Numbered from the stretch's first letter, positions 1 to 9,825 are shown. The stretch is 54,276 bases of DNA from an uncultured Gammaproteobacteria bacterium (GCA_913043815.1 CAJWNY010000010.1:1-54276), one strand, 5' to 3'. Translations and numbers: made by a program. The notes: generated by a model from the letters alone, not told the origin.

Positions 1-692
1 TCCCACATCACTAGGTCGCCTGGACGCCACTTATGTCTCGCCTGAAATTCAGCACGCACGCTGTGCTGATACAAATATTCAAGCAGCGCCCTACTCTCTT
101 CCCTCGTCCAGTTACGGAACTTCTGAGTGAATGCTCGGCAAACATATAGTCCGCGCTGGCCGTTCTCGTCATGGGTGCGCACAACCGGATGCTCGGCCCG
201 AGATGCCTCAGCAGGATCAGCACCATAAAGCCGTGCTAAATCTTCTGCAGAATGGAGCGCAACAAGACCATCAACCACCTCCCGCAAGCCATCCGACAAC
301 TCTTGATAGGCCAAAATTTGATTGCTAAACGCGGTTTCGCCACCAAGTTCAGGCGCCTCAATAGCATAAAGCATTGTGAGTTTCGGTGGCATTGGATCGT
401 AGGTCATATCCGAATGCCAATGCTGATTCACATCGCGCTTCTTGCCGTTATTACGCAGTTCAATAATGTTTGGATAACCCTCAATACCACCATAAGGGAA
501 GGGCACCAACTCGCCCCAGTGCTGGGCGAAAGCCATTTGATCCGCAGGAGTTAGATCCTGCCTTGGAAACACCAGCACATGATGCTTATTAAAAAGGTCG
601 TTCAGCGTCGGCCATAGCTGGGCGTCGAGACTGCGTATATCAAGATCTTCCACAATGGCGCCTAACGGCGCAGACATGGGTACTACATGCAT
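1..692 (-). CDS. TauD/TfdA-family Fe(II)/2-oxoglutarate dioxygenase, 3' part cut by window edge
   Basis: The reverse strand is open from an ATG at 692 to the window edge, giving 230 codons and no stop. The protein carries the first half of the iron-binding facial triad, H93-x-D95 in HWHSD, followed by the family-typical stretch around TYDPMPPKLTML and the GGET motif. The distal histidine and the C-terminal arginine lie outside the window. The start is supported by an AGGGAG ribosome-binding site about 7 bases upstream. The family couples 2-oxoglutarate decarboxylation to hydroxylation of substrates such as taurine, alkyl sulfates or aryloxyacetates in the cytoplasm; the substrate here is not predictable. 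It is divergent from the MaoC-like gene at 1118. Confidence 0.9.
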   Translation of the reverse strand, partial: MHVVPMSAPLGAIVEDLDIRSLDAQLWPTLNDLFNKHHVLVFPRQDLTPADQMAFAQHWGELVPFPYGGIEGYPNIIELRNNGKKRDVNQHWHSDMTYDPMPPKLTMLYAIEAPELGGETAFSNQILAYQELSDGLREVVDGLVALHSAEDLARLYGADPAEASRAEHPVVRTHDENGQRGLYVCRAFTQKFRNWTREESRALLEYLYQHSVRAEFQARHKWRPGDLVMW

Positions 693-1117
693 ATTTTTTC
701 TCCCTTCGCTTCCCATCTTAATCTGGATCTTTGCTTGTATGCCACTGCTACCATGGCTGGCATATTTTTTAGTGTCTGGCGCTCTGGCGCATACAGCGGG
801 GTGGACACACCACGGATAGATAGAGTCACCGTGTTCTAAGTTTATCCGCCTGTAAAAGTAATATCGCGTAAGAGATAATGCTCGATCATTCTTAGCCAAC
901 TGTTATTTAATTCGTCTATTTCATCAATTTATTACTCAACGCCGTGATAGATTTCAACCATTTAGTGGCCAACTGAAATGGCTAGATCTGAGTTAACAAT
1001 CTGGATTTTTCGCGTAAGCTTGGAGTTGCAGGGCACAAAGTCCTAACTTTGCATTGTATAAAGCTCGACAGAAACGCTTAGACTCCTGACAGAGCAAAAA
1101 TTTCGACAGGAGGGCGT
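693..1117. other. Divergent intergenic region with no gene seen
   Basis: This 425-base gap separates the divergently transcribed dioxygenase and MaoC-like genes and should hold promoters for both. It is AT-rich from about 840 onwards. I see a short inverted repeat, GTGG-5-CCAC at 801-813, but no convincing paired -35/-10 elements and no open frame that resembles a protein. Confidence 0.5.
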
Positions 1118-1993
1118 ATGCCTCTCGACAAAAAGATGATTGGTTGCCAAACCGAAGAGGTGAAACATTGGGTAGACGAGCGTTGGCTCATGGCCTATGC
1201 AGCCAGCCTGACCGATCTCAACCCTATTTACATGGATACAACTGCTGGCAAAATCATAGCCCACCCTATTTTTCCGGTTTGCCTAGAATGGCCAGCCATT
1301 TTGAATACTCGCAAACTGGCAGCAGCAGATACGCTCACCAATGAGGAGTCTGGACGTGGTGTCCACGCAGCTCATGACCTGCATATTTTCAAACCCATAA
1401 CCGCTGGAGAAATGCTGACGACCAAGGCCACCATGATAGGCATTGAGGCGATCAACCCAGGCGGGGCATACACCATGCGCCTAGATACTTTTGATGCGCA
1501 ACAACAACTGGTATGCAGCACTTATCAATTGAGTATTTATCGAGGGGTGGATGTTATTGATGGCAGAACCGGTAGCGAGGTTGAAAGTACAGTTGACCGC
1601 GCGCCCGAACCACCTGCCGCACTGCCAATTGTGGAGTCGCATAGCTCTGATATTTATGTTCCCGGCAGTTTGGCCCACACTTACACAGAATGCGCACGCA
1701 TCTGGAACCCCATTCATACAGACCGCAAGGTAGCCTTAGCCGCAGGGCTACCGGACATAATATTGCACGGCACGGCAACGCTCGCCCTAGCTGTCACCCG
1801 TATTGTTAATGAGCGACTCGGCGGCGACCCCACTCGCATAAAACGCATTGGCGGTCGGTTTGCGGCCATGGTGCTAATGCCTTCGACCATTCAACTGCAA
1901 CTCAGCTTTAGTGGCAGTAACCACCTGAGCTTTCAAGTGCTGAATGATCAAGGTGAAACAGCCATCAGCAAGGGCTTTATCTGTTTTAACTGA
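1118..1993 (+). CDS. MaoC-like enoyl-CoA hydratase/dehydratase, two hot-dog domains
   Basis: This 291-residue protein has a degenerate N-terminal hot-dog half (about 8-145) and a C-terminal MaoC half (about 165-290). The C-terminal half holds the hydratase-2 signature with catalytic-type Asp and His in NPIHTD (about 200-205) and downstream ILHGTA. Such didomain proteins hydrate 2-enoyl-CoA to R-3-hydroxyacyl-CoA, or act on related thioesters. The ATG follows a strong AGGAGG site at 6 bases. No canonical two-glutamate crotonase hydratase is visible in this window, so this protein is a candidate for the hydration step here, although the link is only by context. It is followed 84 bases later by a serine hydrolase on the same strand. 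Confidence 0.85.
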   Translation: MPLDKKMIGCQTEEVKHWVDERWLMAYAASLTDLNPIYMDTTAGKIIAHPIFPVCLEWPAILNTRKLAAADTLTNEESGRGVHAAHDLHIFKPITAGEMLTTKATMIGIEAINPGGAYTMRLDTFDAQQQLVCSTYQLSIYRGVDVIDGRTGSEVESTVDRAPEPPAALPIVESHSSDIYVPGSLAHTYTECARIWNPIHTDRKVALAAGLPDIILHGTATLALAVTRIVNERLGGDPTRIKRIGGRFAAMVLMPSTIQLQLSFSGSNHLSFQVLNDQGETAISKGFICFN

Positions 1994-2077
1994 GGCCTGA
2001 TTGAGGATCACTTAACCACTAGCACGTACAATAGTCCTGCGACGGCTCAAAATTTATTCCACTTAGAGCGAAAGGCA

Positions 2078-3286
2078 ATGCAAACACTCAAGTTGATAAC
2101 CCTGGCATATCTATTGTTTATAGTCGCTGCATGTGGCGGCAGTAGCAGTGGTAACGCCAGTGCGCTAACTCTTGCCACCCCACCTAGCAGTAACATCAAT
2201 CCGATAAATTCGAATGACGAAGAGACTAATACGAACGTTCGTCAAATTTGGGATTTGCGACGCGTTAACCCAAGCACAGAAAACACAGACCAAGAAAGCG
2301 TGGATGCGATACTGGATCACATCTTCACCGACCAAGCAATACAATCGGTATTGATCAGCAAAAACGGAGTCACCATAGGGGAACGTTATGCGCAGGGGTA
2401 CGGCAAAGGCAGCTATGGCACCAGTTGGTCAGTGGCAAAGAGCTTTTATAGCGCAGCCATTGGTGTAGCGATAGACGAGGGACTAATAGAGTCAGTAGAT
2501 ACGAAGGTCAGCGATATAATTACTGAGTGGCAGAATACTGACAAAGCCGATATCACGCTAAAACAGGTGTTACAAATGCGCTCTGGATACTCGGACCAAG
2601 ACGACACTTTTTTCGCCGAAAACCAAACAATACACGCAATAAATTTTCCATTAGAAAGCACTCCTGGCAGCCAATTCAAGTACTCCAACGCCAACACGCA
2701 ATTATTATCACCCATCCTAGAAAGGTCTACCGGCCAGACCGCGCACCAGTATTTAGCCAACAAAATTCTTGCGCCTATTGGGATAGATACAACAAGCGTA
2801 GGATTTTGGTTTGACAGCACCGCGATTAACCCAATGACCTATTGCTGTCTTGATATGCGCCCAGATGACTTTGCTAGATTTGGACTTTTATACGCACGAA
2901 ACGGCAACTGGCAAGGCGAGCAAATTGTGTCAACTGATTACGTCACCCAAAGCCTGGTCGCCATTGGCGCTTATGGATTTCAGTGGTGGGAACTCAATGA
3001 AACCTACTTCAACGGCGGCCAACCGCCCATCGACGTCATTGCTGCTATTGGCTTGCATGGGCAGAAAATCTATATATGGCCAGAAAACGACATTGTCATT
3101 GTGGTTTTGACCAAATATGACCACGCAATGAATCAAGGCTTTGTTTTAGACATAGAGAGCGATGCACTCAACTTTCCAAATACTTGCACAGCGCGCAATG
3201 CTTGCGTCGACTCTGAAGGGCCTATCTTGGCTAACTTTGATCAATTCGAGCTTGTTAATTTAATAGAGGCCCTAAGCAACGATTAA
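2078..3286 (+). CDS. Serine hydrolase lipoprotein, class C beta-lactamase fold
   Basis: The 402-residue product begins with a lipoprotein signal ending in the lipobox VAAC (Cys19), followed by a low-complexity Gly/Ser linker, so it is expected to be membrane-anchored and periplasmic. The beta-lactamase/DD-peptidase motifs are S118-V-A-K121, Y202-S-N, and H327-G-Q in place of KTG. These fit the esterase or 6-aminohexanoate-dimer hydrolase branch better than true beta-lactamases. A ribosome-binding AAAGG lies just upstream of the ATG. It lies 18 bases before the amidase gene, suggesting one transcript; a hydrolase and amidase pair could act on the same amide or oligomer-type substrate, but this is inference. 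Confidence 0.85.
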   Translation: MQTLKLITLAYLLFIVAACGGSSSGNASALTLATPPSSNINPINSNDEETNTNVRQIWDLRRVNPSTENTDQESVDAILDHIFTDQAIQSVLISKNGVTIGERYAQGYGKGSYGTSWSVAKSFYSAAIGVAIDEGLIESVDTKVSDIITEWQNTDKADITLKQVLQMRSGYSDQDDTFFAENQTIHAINFPLESTPGSQFKYSNANTQLLSPILERSTGQTAHQYLANKILAPIGIDTTSVGFWFDSTAINPMTYCCLDMRPDDFARFGLLYARNGNWQGEQIVSTDYVTQSLVAIGAYGFQWWELNETYFNGGQPPIDVIAAIGLHGQKIYIWPENDIVIVVLTKYDHAMNQGFVLDIESDALNFPNTCTARNACVDSEGPILANFDQFELVNLIEALSND

Positions 3287-3304
3287 TGATTATATAAAAT
3301 AGAG

Positions 3305-4729
3305 ATGACCATGAACAAAAACGAATACAGCGCATTAGATGGACTGGGATTAGCGCAGCTTATTCAGCAAGGTGATGTCACCGCGAGTGAGGCGTTAGAA
3401 ACCGCGCAAAGCCTGTTAGAAGAGAAGAACTCGTCGCTAAATGCCATGGTGCTACCTATGAATACCGAGGCGACACAAACCATTGAAGCAGGCCTCCCAA
3501 ATGGCTCTTTCACAGGCGTGCCCTTTGCGCTAAAAGATTTAGGTATGCAATATAAAGGCGTGGTCACCAGCAATGGTTCGCGACTGTTTCAAGACAATGT
3601 GGCAACCCACGACTCAACGCTAGTGCAGCGTTACAAGGCTGCAGGATTAGTCATTTGCGGCAAATCCAATACACCAGAATTTGGCCTCGCCACCACAACC
3701 GAGCCCGCACTCTTTGGACCTACACATAACCCTTGGAGGCATGGATACTCCAGCGGAGGTTCCAGTGGCGGTGCATCTGCATTGGTCGCCGCCGGCATTC
3801 TTCCCATGGCCCATGCCTCCGATGGCGGCGGCTCAATTCGCATACCCGCAAGTTGTTGCGGCCTTGTAGGCCTAAAACCCACAAGAGGCCGAGTGCCCCT
3901 TGGTCCAGCACAATTAGAGGGCTGGGGGGGGTTATCCACCACTCACGCCATCACCAAATCTGTGCGCGACAGCGCAGCTTTATTAGACATTAGCGCTGGG
4001 CCGGAATCAGGCAGCCCCTATTATGTGCCAGCACCCAGCGAATCTTTTTTTCACCTAGCGAATCGACCACTTACGCAGCAAAAAATCGGCCTATGCCTTA
4101 CAACATTCAACGGCTCAGACCTAGACCCCGAAGTGTTAGAGATAACAAAAGCGAGCGCACGACACTTAGAAAATATGGGCCACTTCGTTGAACTGATAAA
4201 AGTTGATGTAAACACGGACAATGTCCGAGAGGCACACGGAGTCGTTGCCATCAGTCACGTCGGCGCCATGCTTAACGCTAAACAAGCCGAGATTGGCAGA
4301 GCCATTACGCAAGAAGATATAGAGTTAGGCAGCTGGCAAAACTATCAATACGCAAAAGAAATAACCGGCACAGACTATGCTGCCGCTGTGGCAATGATTC
4401 ACCAGCATGGGCGAGTTATAGATCGGTTATTATGTGAATTTGATTACCTACTCACCCCAACCATGGCATGCCTACCCCTTGCACACGGGCGAATAGACAT
4501 GATGGCGGAGGATCCAAGCACTTATTCGGCATTGCTCTTTCAAACACTGGGTTTCACCGCGCTGTTCAACGATACCGGTCATCCGGCAATAAGTGTACCA
4601 ATGGGTATGTCCAAAAATGACCTACCCGTAGGCAGTCAATTGATAGCGGGGACTGGGGAAGAAGGCAAATTACTTCAGCTGGCAGGACAGATAGAGGCCG
4701 CGGGATTATTCACAAGACTGAGGTTCTGA
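3305..4729 (+). CDS. Amidase signature family enzyme
   Basis: The 474-residue protein has the complete Ser-cisSer-Lys triad of the amidase signature family: K77 in FALKD, cis-Ser S153 in the GGSSGG block, and nucleophile S177 in DGGGSIR. The 24-residue S-S spacing is the same as in fatty acid amide hydrolase. Length is normal for the family and no signal peptide is visible, so it is probably cytoplasmic. Members hydrolyse amides from aryl acetamides to fatty amides; the glutamine amidotransferase role of GatA is unlikely, since no gatB or gatC lies nearby. The start may be the ATG at 3305 or the ATG two codons later at 3311; neither has a strong ribosome-binding site. It follows the serine hydrolase by 18 bases. 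Confidence 0.88.
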   Translation: MTMNKNEYSALDGLGLAQLIQQGDVTASEALETAQSLLEEKNSSLNAMVLPMNTEATQTIEAGLPNGSFTGVPFALKDLGMQYKGVVTSNGSRLFQDNVATHDSTLVQRYKAAGLVICGKSNTPEFGLATTTEPALFGPTHNPWRHGYSSGGSSGGASALVAAGILPMAHASDGGGSIRIPASCCGLVGLKPTRGRVPLGPAQLEGWGGLSTTHAITKSVRDSAALLDISAGPESGSPYYVPAPSESFFHLANRPLTQQKIGLCLTTFNGSDLDPEVLEITKASARHLENMGHFVELIKVDVNTDNVREAHGVVAISHVGAMLNAKQAEIGRAITQEDIELGSWQNYQYAKEITGTDYAAAVAMIHQHGRVIDRLLCEFDYLLTPTMACLPLAHGRIDMMAEDPSTYSALLFQTLGFTALFNDTGHPAISVPMGMSKNDLPVGSQLIAGTGEEGKLLQLAGQIEAAGLFTRLRF

Positions 4730-4759
4730 TCGAAATAGAGCGCGGAGGCAATAGCTTCA

Positions 4760-4787
4760 TTTGCCCGAGCATCGGCGCCCGGGCGAA
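4760..4787. terminator. Possible bidirectional hairpin between convergent genes
   Basis: TTTGCCCG and CGGGCGAA can pair over 8 positions, including one G-U, around a 12-base loop, between the converging amidase and MHS-transporter genes. No U-run follows on either strand, so termination function is only suggested by position. Confidence 0.35.
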
Positions 4788-4807
4788 TAACAACCGAAAA
4801 AATTAGG

Positions 4808-6112
4808 CTAGGCTACCTTGTCTAAATCCGTCACTGGAGTTTCTTTGAGTAGAACAAGAGAGAGATACGTTAGAATACAAGCCAACGCAATATATCCAGA
4901 AACCCAAACGGAACTTCCAAAAACGACTAATGATGTTGCAATAATCGGTGCAAAGCCGCCACCGACAATGGCACCCAATTGATAGCCTAGGGACGCGCCG
5001 GAGTATCGCACTTCAGTACTGAAGAGCTCAGTAAGCAGCGCAGCCTGTGGACCATACATCATGGCGATTGCAACCTGCCCACCGGCTAAGGCGAGGGTGA
5101 TTAAAGGCAAGGATCCGGTATTAATCAACGGGAACATCACAAATGCCCACAGCCCGGTGACAATTGCCCCCCACTTATAAACGCCGCGTCGTCCATGACG
5201 ATCTGACCAAGCGGCGAAAAAAAACAGCGCTGGCACTTGGCACACGGTGCTGATCAAAACCGCGATCAGCATGTCTGACTTGCTTAACGCCAGTCCGGCT
5301 GGATCTGTGCCATAGGAAATAGCAAAGACTATAAGAATATAAAAAGTCACTTGAACACCTAAGAATGCGCCCGCCGCTAGGGTGATTTCCTTTGGGTAGG
5401 TTTTTAGCGCCTGGATCACCGGAGAACTTGGTTTGGCCTCTCTCGGTTCAGAACTTTCAATTAACTCCTTAAAGGCTGGGGTATCTTCTAAGGTCAATTG
5501 CACGTACATGCTCAGACCAATCAGAACGATGCTGGCTAAAAATGGGATTCTCCAGCCCCAATCTAAAAGAGCCTCGGTCGAAACCGATGCTGTGACAATT
5601 AGAAAGGCTACGTTCGCCAAGATCACACCAACCGGCGCACCTGCTTGAGCGAAGGCGCCATAGAACCCACGTTTCTCTGGTGGCGCACTCTCCGTAACTA
5701 AAAGCATTGCACCACCCCACTGCCCACCGACGGCGAGACCTTGAACAAAACGTAGTAAAATCAATAAAATTGGCGCTAGCGGCCCAATTTTTTCGTAACC
5801 TGGCAAAAGGCCAATAAGCGTTGTGGCAACCCCCATCATCACCATGGCGGTGACTAAGGCAGCCTTGCGACCCAGCCGGTCACCATAATGACCAAACAAC
5901 ATGCCGCCCACTGGTCGAGCGATAAAGCCAACAGCAAAAGTGCCGAAGGAGGCTATAAGTCCAATATACGCAGGCATATCAGGTGGGAAAAACAATGTTG
6001 GGAAGATCAGAGCAGCAGCTGTGCCATAAATAAAGAAGTCGTACCACTCAATACTGGTGCCACCCAGTGAAGTGAGTGCGACTCGGCGCATAGATTTTTC
6101 AGAAGCTGCCAT
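4808..6112 (-). CDS. MFS transporter, metabolite:H+ symporter (MHS) type
   Basis: This 434-residue protein is strongly hydrophobic, with about 12 membrane segments. The MFS loop motif GDRLGRK appears between segments 2 and 3, and a second-half counterpart WSDRHGRR at about 300. The N-terminal SIEWYDFFIYG stretch is typical of the MHS branch (ShiA, KgtP, ProP relatives), which imports organic acids, betaines or similar solutes with protons. A GAGAGG site sits about 5 bases before the ATG at 6112. It stands alone between convergent and divergent neighbours; the substrate is unknown, though flanking catabolic genes make an organic acid plausible. Confidence 0.85.
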   Translation of the reverse strand: MAASEKSMRRVALTSLGGTSIEWYDFFIYGTAAALIFPTLFFPPDMPAYIGLIASFGTFAVGFIARPVGGMLFGHYGDRLGRKAALVTAMVMMGVATTLIGLLPGYEKIGPLAPILLILLRFVQGLAVGGQWGGAMLLVTESAPPEKRGFYGAFAQAGAPVGVILANVAFLIVTASVSTEALLDWGWRIPFLASIVLIGLSMYVQLTLEDTPAFKELIESSEPREAKPSSPVIQALKTYPKEITLAAGAFLGVQVTFYILIVFAISYGTDPAGLALSKSDMLIAVLISTVCQVPALFFFAAWSDRHGRRGVYKWGAIVTGLWAFVMFPLINTGSLPLITLALAGGQVAIAMMYGPQAALLTELFSTEVRYSGASLGYQLGAIVGGGFAPIIATSLVVFGSSVWVSGYIALACILTYLSLVLLKETPVTDLDKVA

Positions 6113-6368
6113 GAGTACCTCTCGTACTTGCTGTAATTTGGAATTTAGATAATTTGAGCAAAACGGCCGTTAAGCCACCCGCACTAAACTGAGATTTTAA
6201 TAAATCCTCCTGTTTATTCTGTTCGTACCTTAAAACTTGTTTATGTAACGGAAAGTTAACATGATGGTCTCCTATCATTGCCATTTAAACTTCAATGCCT
6301 ATTGCACCTGCTTCGCGCATCATAGCTTATAAAACTCGCCAAGCTAATAGTAATCAGGCGCTCTCAAC

Positions 6369-7199
6369 GTGAGCCAGCGTAAAATAACCGCACTTTTATT
6401 TAATCAGTATTTCATCGTAGCTCTGAGTTTGTTTGGCGTGCAGAGTTTGGCTCAAGCGGATTCGGCAAGAGGTTTTGTTAGGGTTGCGGTAGCTACCAAC
6501 TTTGTTACCACGTTAAAAAACCTGAGCAAAGATTTTGAATCTTTCGACGAAGGAAAAATACTCATCAGCGGCGGATCGACCGGCAAGCTCTACGCACAAA
6601 TTCGCCAAGGAGCCCCTTATGATATTTTCATGGCTGCGGACCAAAAACGGCCACAATTATTGGAGCGACACGAATTCACTATACCCAACAGTCGCTTCAC
6701 TTATGCCAGTGGCGCATTAGTGCTGTGGAGACCAAATAATACTAAGCGTTCGGCGACTAACACCGAGGAAAACCAAGTAAAGCAGAGCTTACAAATTAGA
6801 CAGTGGCTAGAGGGTGCTTCGAGCATTGCATTAGCCAATCCTCGTCTTGCGCCTTATGGCTTTGCCGCTCAGGAAGTTTTACAGAACCTGAAAATCACAA
6901 AGTCACAAAAGCAAGTGACCGGGGAAAATATTGGACAAACTTTTTCTCTAGTGGCCACAGGCAATGCCACACTGGGTTTTGTGGCAGCAGCGCAAATGCT
7001 TGAACAAAACCAGCAGACTGATAACTATCTAATCATCCCCAGAAAATTGTACTCGCCAATTCTGCAAGATGCGGTGCTACTTAAGTTTGGCGCCACCAAC
7101 AAAGCTGCCGCACGCTTTATGCAATATTTGGCAAGTTCTAGGGCTCAAGAAATTATTCATAAGGCGGGTTTCGCGAGAGCCGCTTTTAAGACTAACTAA
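6369..7199 (+). CDS. modA: Molybdate ABC transporter substrate-binding protein ModA
   Basis: The 276-residue product has a Sec signal peptide with a likely cut after LAQA at about residue 30. The ModA family pattern follows: VAVATNF at the mature start, GGSTGKLYAQI near 65-75, the GAPYDIFMAAD block near 80, then ANPRLAPYG near 155-163. It should bind molybdate or tungstate in the periplasm. The start is a GTG at 6369 with only a weak upstream site. Unusually, modB and modC are not adjacent but lie about 23.7 kb downstream at 30887-32645, so the transporter appears split into two loci within this window. Confidence 0.9.
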   Translation: MSQRKITALLFNQYFIVALSLFGVQSLAQADSARGFVRVAVATNFVTTLKNLSKDFESFDEGKILISGGSTGKLYAQIRQGAPYDIFMAADQKRPQLLERHEFTIPNSRFTYASGALVLWRPNNTKRSATNTEENQVKQSLQIRQWLEGASSIALANPRLAPYGFAAQEVLQNLKITKSQKQVTGENIGQTFSLVATGNATLGFVAAAQMLEQNQQTDNYLIIPRKLYSPILQDAVLLKFGATNKAAARFMQYLASSRAQEIIHKAGFARAAFKTN

Positions 7200-7273
7200 T
7201 CCGCGGCCAAGCTAATCTAAGACCAAGAAAGAAAACTCCCTTGGCCTCAATTCCCAAGCACTACAACTAAGGT

Positions 7274-8101
7274 CTAGCGCCCTACAAATACCGGGCTCCG
7301 TTTTTCGACAAATGCTTTGGTGGCATTTTTATGATCTTCAGTTTGACCACAATGCACGTGGTGCGTGGCTTCCAAATCTAGGCAGTCGTTGACGTCACCA
7401 GAGGACAATGCTCGAGCAAAGTTTTCTTTCATATAGCGGTACGCAACGGTAGGACCGCTGGCGAGGCGCAGAGCAATTTCATTGGCTTTGGACGCTAATT
7501 CGTCTGCTTCACAAACCCAGTTGGTTAATCCTAAATCCAGTGCTTGTTCTGCATTCACGCGGTCTGAAAGAAAGTAAAGTTCCCGGGCCTTGGCTGTGCC
7601 AATGAGCTGCGACATAAAGAAAGTGCCGCCGTAGTCGCCAGAGAAACCGACCTTGGCAAAAGCCGTGGTCATCATAGCGCTGTTTGCCATAATTCGCATG
7701 TCACAGGCTAATGCTAGAGACAAACCTGCCCCCGCTGCAGCACCTGGCAATGCAGCGATAGTTGGCTTCGGTATTGAGTACAAGGCTCCGGCTGTGCCAC
7801 GCTGATTAAGGCGCTGCCTATGGATGGCCCCATCAATAGTATTATCGCCCACGGTGCCATCACCGCTTGCAGCCATACCCTTAACATCGCCGCCGGCGCA
7901 AAAACCTTTGCCGGCGCCAGTCAAAACGATGACCTTTACAGCGCTGTTCAATTCGGCATCGGCCAATTGTTGCGCCAAAGCACCAGTCATTGCATCTGAC
8001 ATCGCGTTACGCGCTTCAGGACGATTCATCGTCAGCGTCAGCACCCCGTCAGTCAAGTCTGCTAAAAGGTCATTTGTACCTGTTTCTACTTTGTTCGACA
8101 T
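7274..8101 (-). CDS. Crotonase-family enoyl-CoA isomerase-like protein (PaaG-like active site)
   Basis: This 275-residue protein has the crotonase oxyanion-hole segments CAGGDVKG (68-75) and AAGAGLSLA (122-130). At positions equivalent to the two hydratase glutamates of rat mitochondrial enoyl-CoA hydratase (E144/E164) it has S128 and F148, so normal hydration is unlikely. It keeps an aspartate, D156 in GDYGG, at the place used by PaaG-type isomerases and dienoyl-CoA isomerase. An isomerase or ring-opening role is therefore more likely than a hydratase. The ATG follows an AGGAGAGG site. It converges with modA, and a weak CCAAG/CTTGG pairing lies between them. Confidence 0.85.
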   Translation of the reverse strand: MSNKVETGTNDLLADLTDGVLTLTMNRPEARNAMSDAMTGALAQQLADAELNSAVKVIVLTGAGKGFCAGGDVKGMAASGDGTVGDNTIDGAIHRQRLNQRGTAGALYSIPKPTIAALPGAAAGAGLSLALACDMRIMANSAMMTTAFAKVGFSGDYGGTFFMSQLIGTAKARELYFLSDRVNAEQALDLGLTNWVCEADELASKANEIALRLASGPTVAYRYMKENFARALSSGDVNDCLDLEATHHVHCGQTEDHKNATKAFVEKRSPVFVGR

Positions 8102-8387
8102 TTTCCTCTCCTAGGATTATTTCGCTGTGGATGAATTTGGTTGGCTAGTTTCAGCGCCATTTTACAGCAATGGCAAAGGGCAATCGCGTCTAACGGTATT
8201 GCCCTCAATTTCACTAATCTTTCATTAGGCCTTTCGTTCTATCCAATACTCTACAACAAGTTCTTTACTCAGAGGTAGTTGTAAGCGGACCAATAGAAAA
8301 TAGTCAACGGTGCTTGAAACGATTAGCCCGAAGCGATCAAAGATAACGACGCCAACCGGCGCAGAAATTTACATGCTAGGAAAGCCG

Positions 8388-8750
8388 ATGACCAACTTCT
8401 CTTTGATATATAGCCACCTCGCGACAATTGTGCCAGCTGCACTAATCGGTGCTTATCTGTTATTACGACAGAAAGGCACGCCCGGACATAGATTGCTTGG
8501 CAAAATCTATATACTGCTTATGGTGGTCACTGCAGTCATCACGCTGTTTATTACCGCTGAGAGCGGCCCTACCCTAAGCAACCACTTTAGTTTTATTCAC
8601 CTGTTCAGCATATTGGTACTTTACAGCGTGCCCGAACCATATTTTGCCGCCAGAACCCACGACATAAAGAGCCATAAATTCCATATGCTAGGCGTGTATC
8701 TAGGCGCGGTGCTTATAGCTGGCGCGTTTACTTTTGCCCCGGACGCCTAA
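8388..8750 (+). CDS. Small DUF2306-like membrane protein
   Basis: The product of 120 residues has four apparent membrane segments. It shows conserved histidine-bearing positions typical of the DUF2306 type: HR in GTPGHRLLGK, H in the HLFSILVL segment, and HKFHMLG before the last helix. An in-frame GTG exists at 8310, but the ATG at 8388 has a proper AGGAAA site 4 bases upstream and starts right before the first helix, so it is preferred. Function is unknown; the histidines within or near membrane segments could bind haem or metal, but this is speculation. Confidence 0.65.
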   Translation: MTNFSLIYSHLATIVPAALIGAYLLLRQKGTPGHRLLGKIYILLMVVTAVITLFITAESGPTLSNHFSFIHLFSILVLYSVPEPYFAARTHDIKSHKFHMLGVYLGAVLIAGAFTFAPDA

Positions 8751-8913
8751 TGCATACGTGGTTTCTTCTCTAGCAGAACTGCACTCATTAATTTCTATTT
8801 AATAAGTGGTACAAAAGTGATTTAGGATTGCGCTCTGAAAACCGTCCATTTTACGTCCGGTATCGCTATACTCGGGTAAAGACAACATGTAAGAAGATCT
8901 ATCGGAGAGACAT

Positions 8914-9768
8914 ATGGCTTACGAATGCTTTGACCTGACTATAGAAAATAATGTCGCCCATATTCAGCTCAACAGACCTGAAAAACGCAACAGCATGATC
9001 CCGTCATTTTGGCAGGAGTTGCCGCAAGTGATCGAAGAAATCGATGCGCAGGCCAAAGCTCGTGTCATTGTTATATCTTCCACTGGACCGGTGTTTTCCG
9101 CGGGCATGGACTTAAACGCCTTTACACCTAGCAAAAATACAGACCCTGAAGAAGCTCGCCGCAACAAAATTCGCCATGGCGCGGCTTTTTATGACTCAGC
9201 GCGTAAAACTCAAGCAGCCTTCAATGCACTAGAAACCTGCAGAATGCCGATTCTCGTGGCTATTCAAGGTGGCTGTGTTGGCGGCGGTGTTGACATGGCA
9301 ACCGCCTGCGACATGCGTTACGCAACTAGTGATGCCTTCTTCACTATCTTTGAAACGGTCATTGGTATGACGGCAGATGTGGGCACATTCCCACGCTTGG
9401 TACAGCAAATCCCTGAGGGATTAGTCAGAGAGCTTGCATACACAGGCCGGCGCATGGGAGCCGCCGAGGCCAAATCAGCAGGACTCGTGAACCAAGTGTT
9501 CGACACACAAGAGGCAATGCTAGAGGGCGTTTTTGCTATTGCTCACGAGATTGCAACAAAAGCACCGTTGGCGGTTTATGGCTGCAAACGCATGATTAAT
9601 TATTCCAAAGATCACACCACAGCAGATACGCTGGACTATATCGCTATTTGGAATGCTTCAATGCTGCAATCGCAAGAAATGCAGGAAGCCATGCAATCTA
9701 ATTTGGAAAAACGCGCTGGCGACTTCGTAGAATTACCAAAACGTTTACCACACTTCAGTTTCCGATAA
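8914..9768 (+). CDS. Crotonase-family delta3,5-delta2,4-dienoyl-CoA isomerase-like protein
   Basis: The 284-residue protein carries all three acidic residues that define rat ECH1 (D176, E196, D204), with identical spacing: D127 in GGVDMA, E147 in FETVIG and D155 in TADVGT. The segment FSAGMDLN (61-68) also matches that subfamily. It probably shifts double bonds of 3,5-dienoyl-CoA to 2,4-dienoyl-CoA during oxidation of unsaturated acyl chains with odd-position double bonds. A GGAGAG site precedes the ATG by about 5 bases. It leads a plus-strand run with a glyoxalase-like gene and a nitroreductase, whose functional connection is unclear. Confidence 0.85.
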   Translation: MAYECFDLTIENNVAHIQLNRPEKRNSMIPSFWQELPQVIEEIDAQAKARVIVISSTGPVFSAGMDLNAFTPSKNTDPEEARRNKIRHGAAFYDSARKTQAAFNALETCRMPILVAIQGGCVGGGVDMATACDMRYATSDAFFTIFETVIGMTADVGTFPRLVQQIPEGLVRELAYTGRRMGAAEAKSAGLVNQVFDTQEAMLEGVFAIAHEIATKAPLAVYGCKRMINYSKDHTTADTLDYIAIWNASMLQSQEMQEAMQSNLEKRAGDFVELPKRLPHFSFR

Positions 9769-9804
9769 GGCTTAGTAAAATTTTAGAGGCTAGTTAGTTA
9801 TCCG

Positions 9805-9825
9805 GACTGTGAGAAAATCGCAGTC
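9805..9825 (+). other. Intercistronic hairpin
   Basis: GACTGTG and CGCAGTC pair over 7 positions, with one G-U, around a 7-base loop between the dienoyl-CoA isomerase-like gene and the glyoxalase-like gene. No U-run follows, so it is more likely an mRNA stability or attenuation element than a terminator, if functional. Confidence 0.35.

Noticed and set aside
7824-8114. 96-codon open frame on the plus strand
   Set aside because: Antisense image of the 5' part of the PaaG-like crotonase gene, without independent support.
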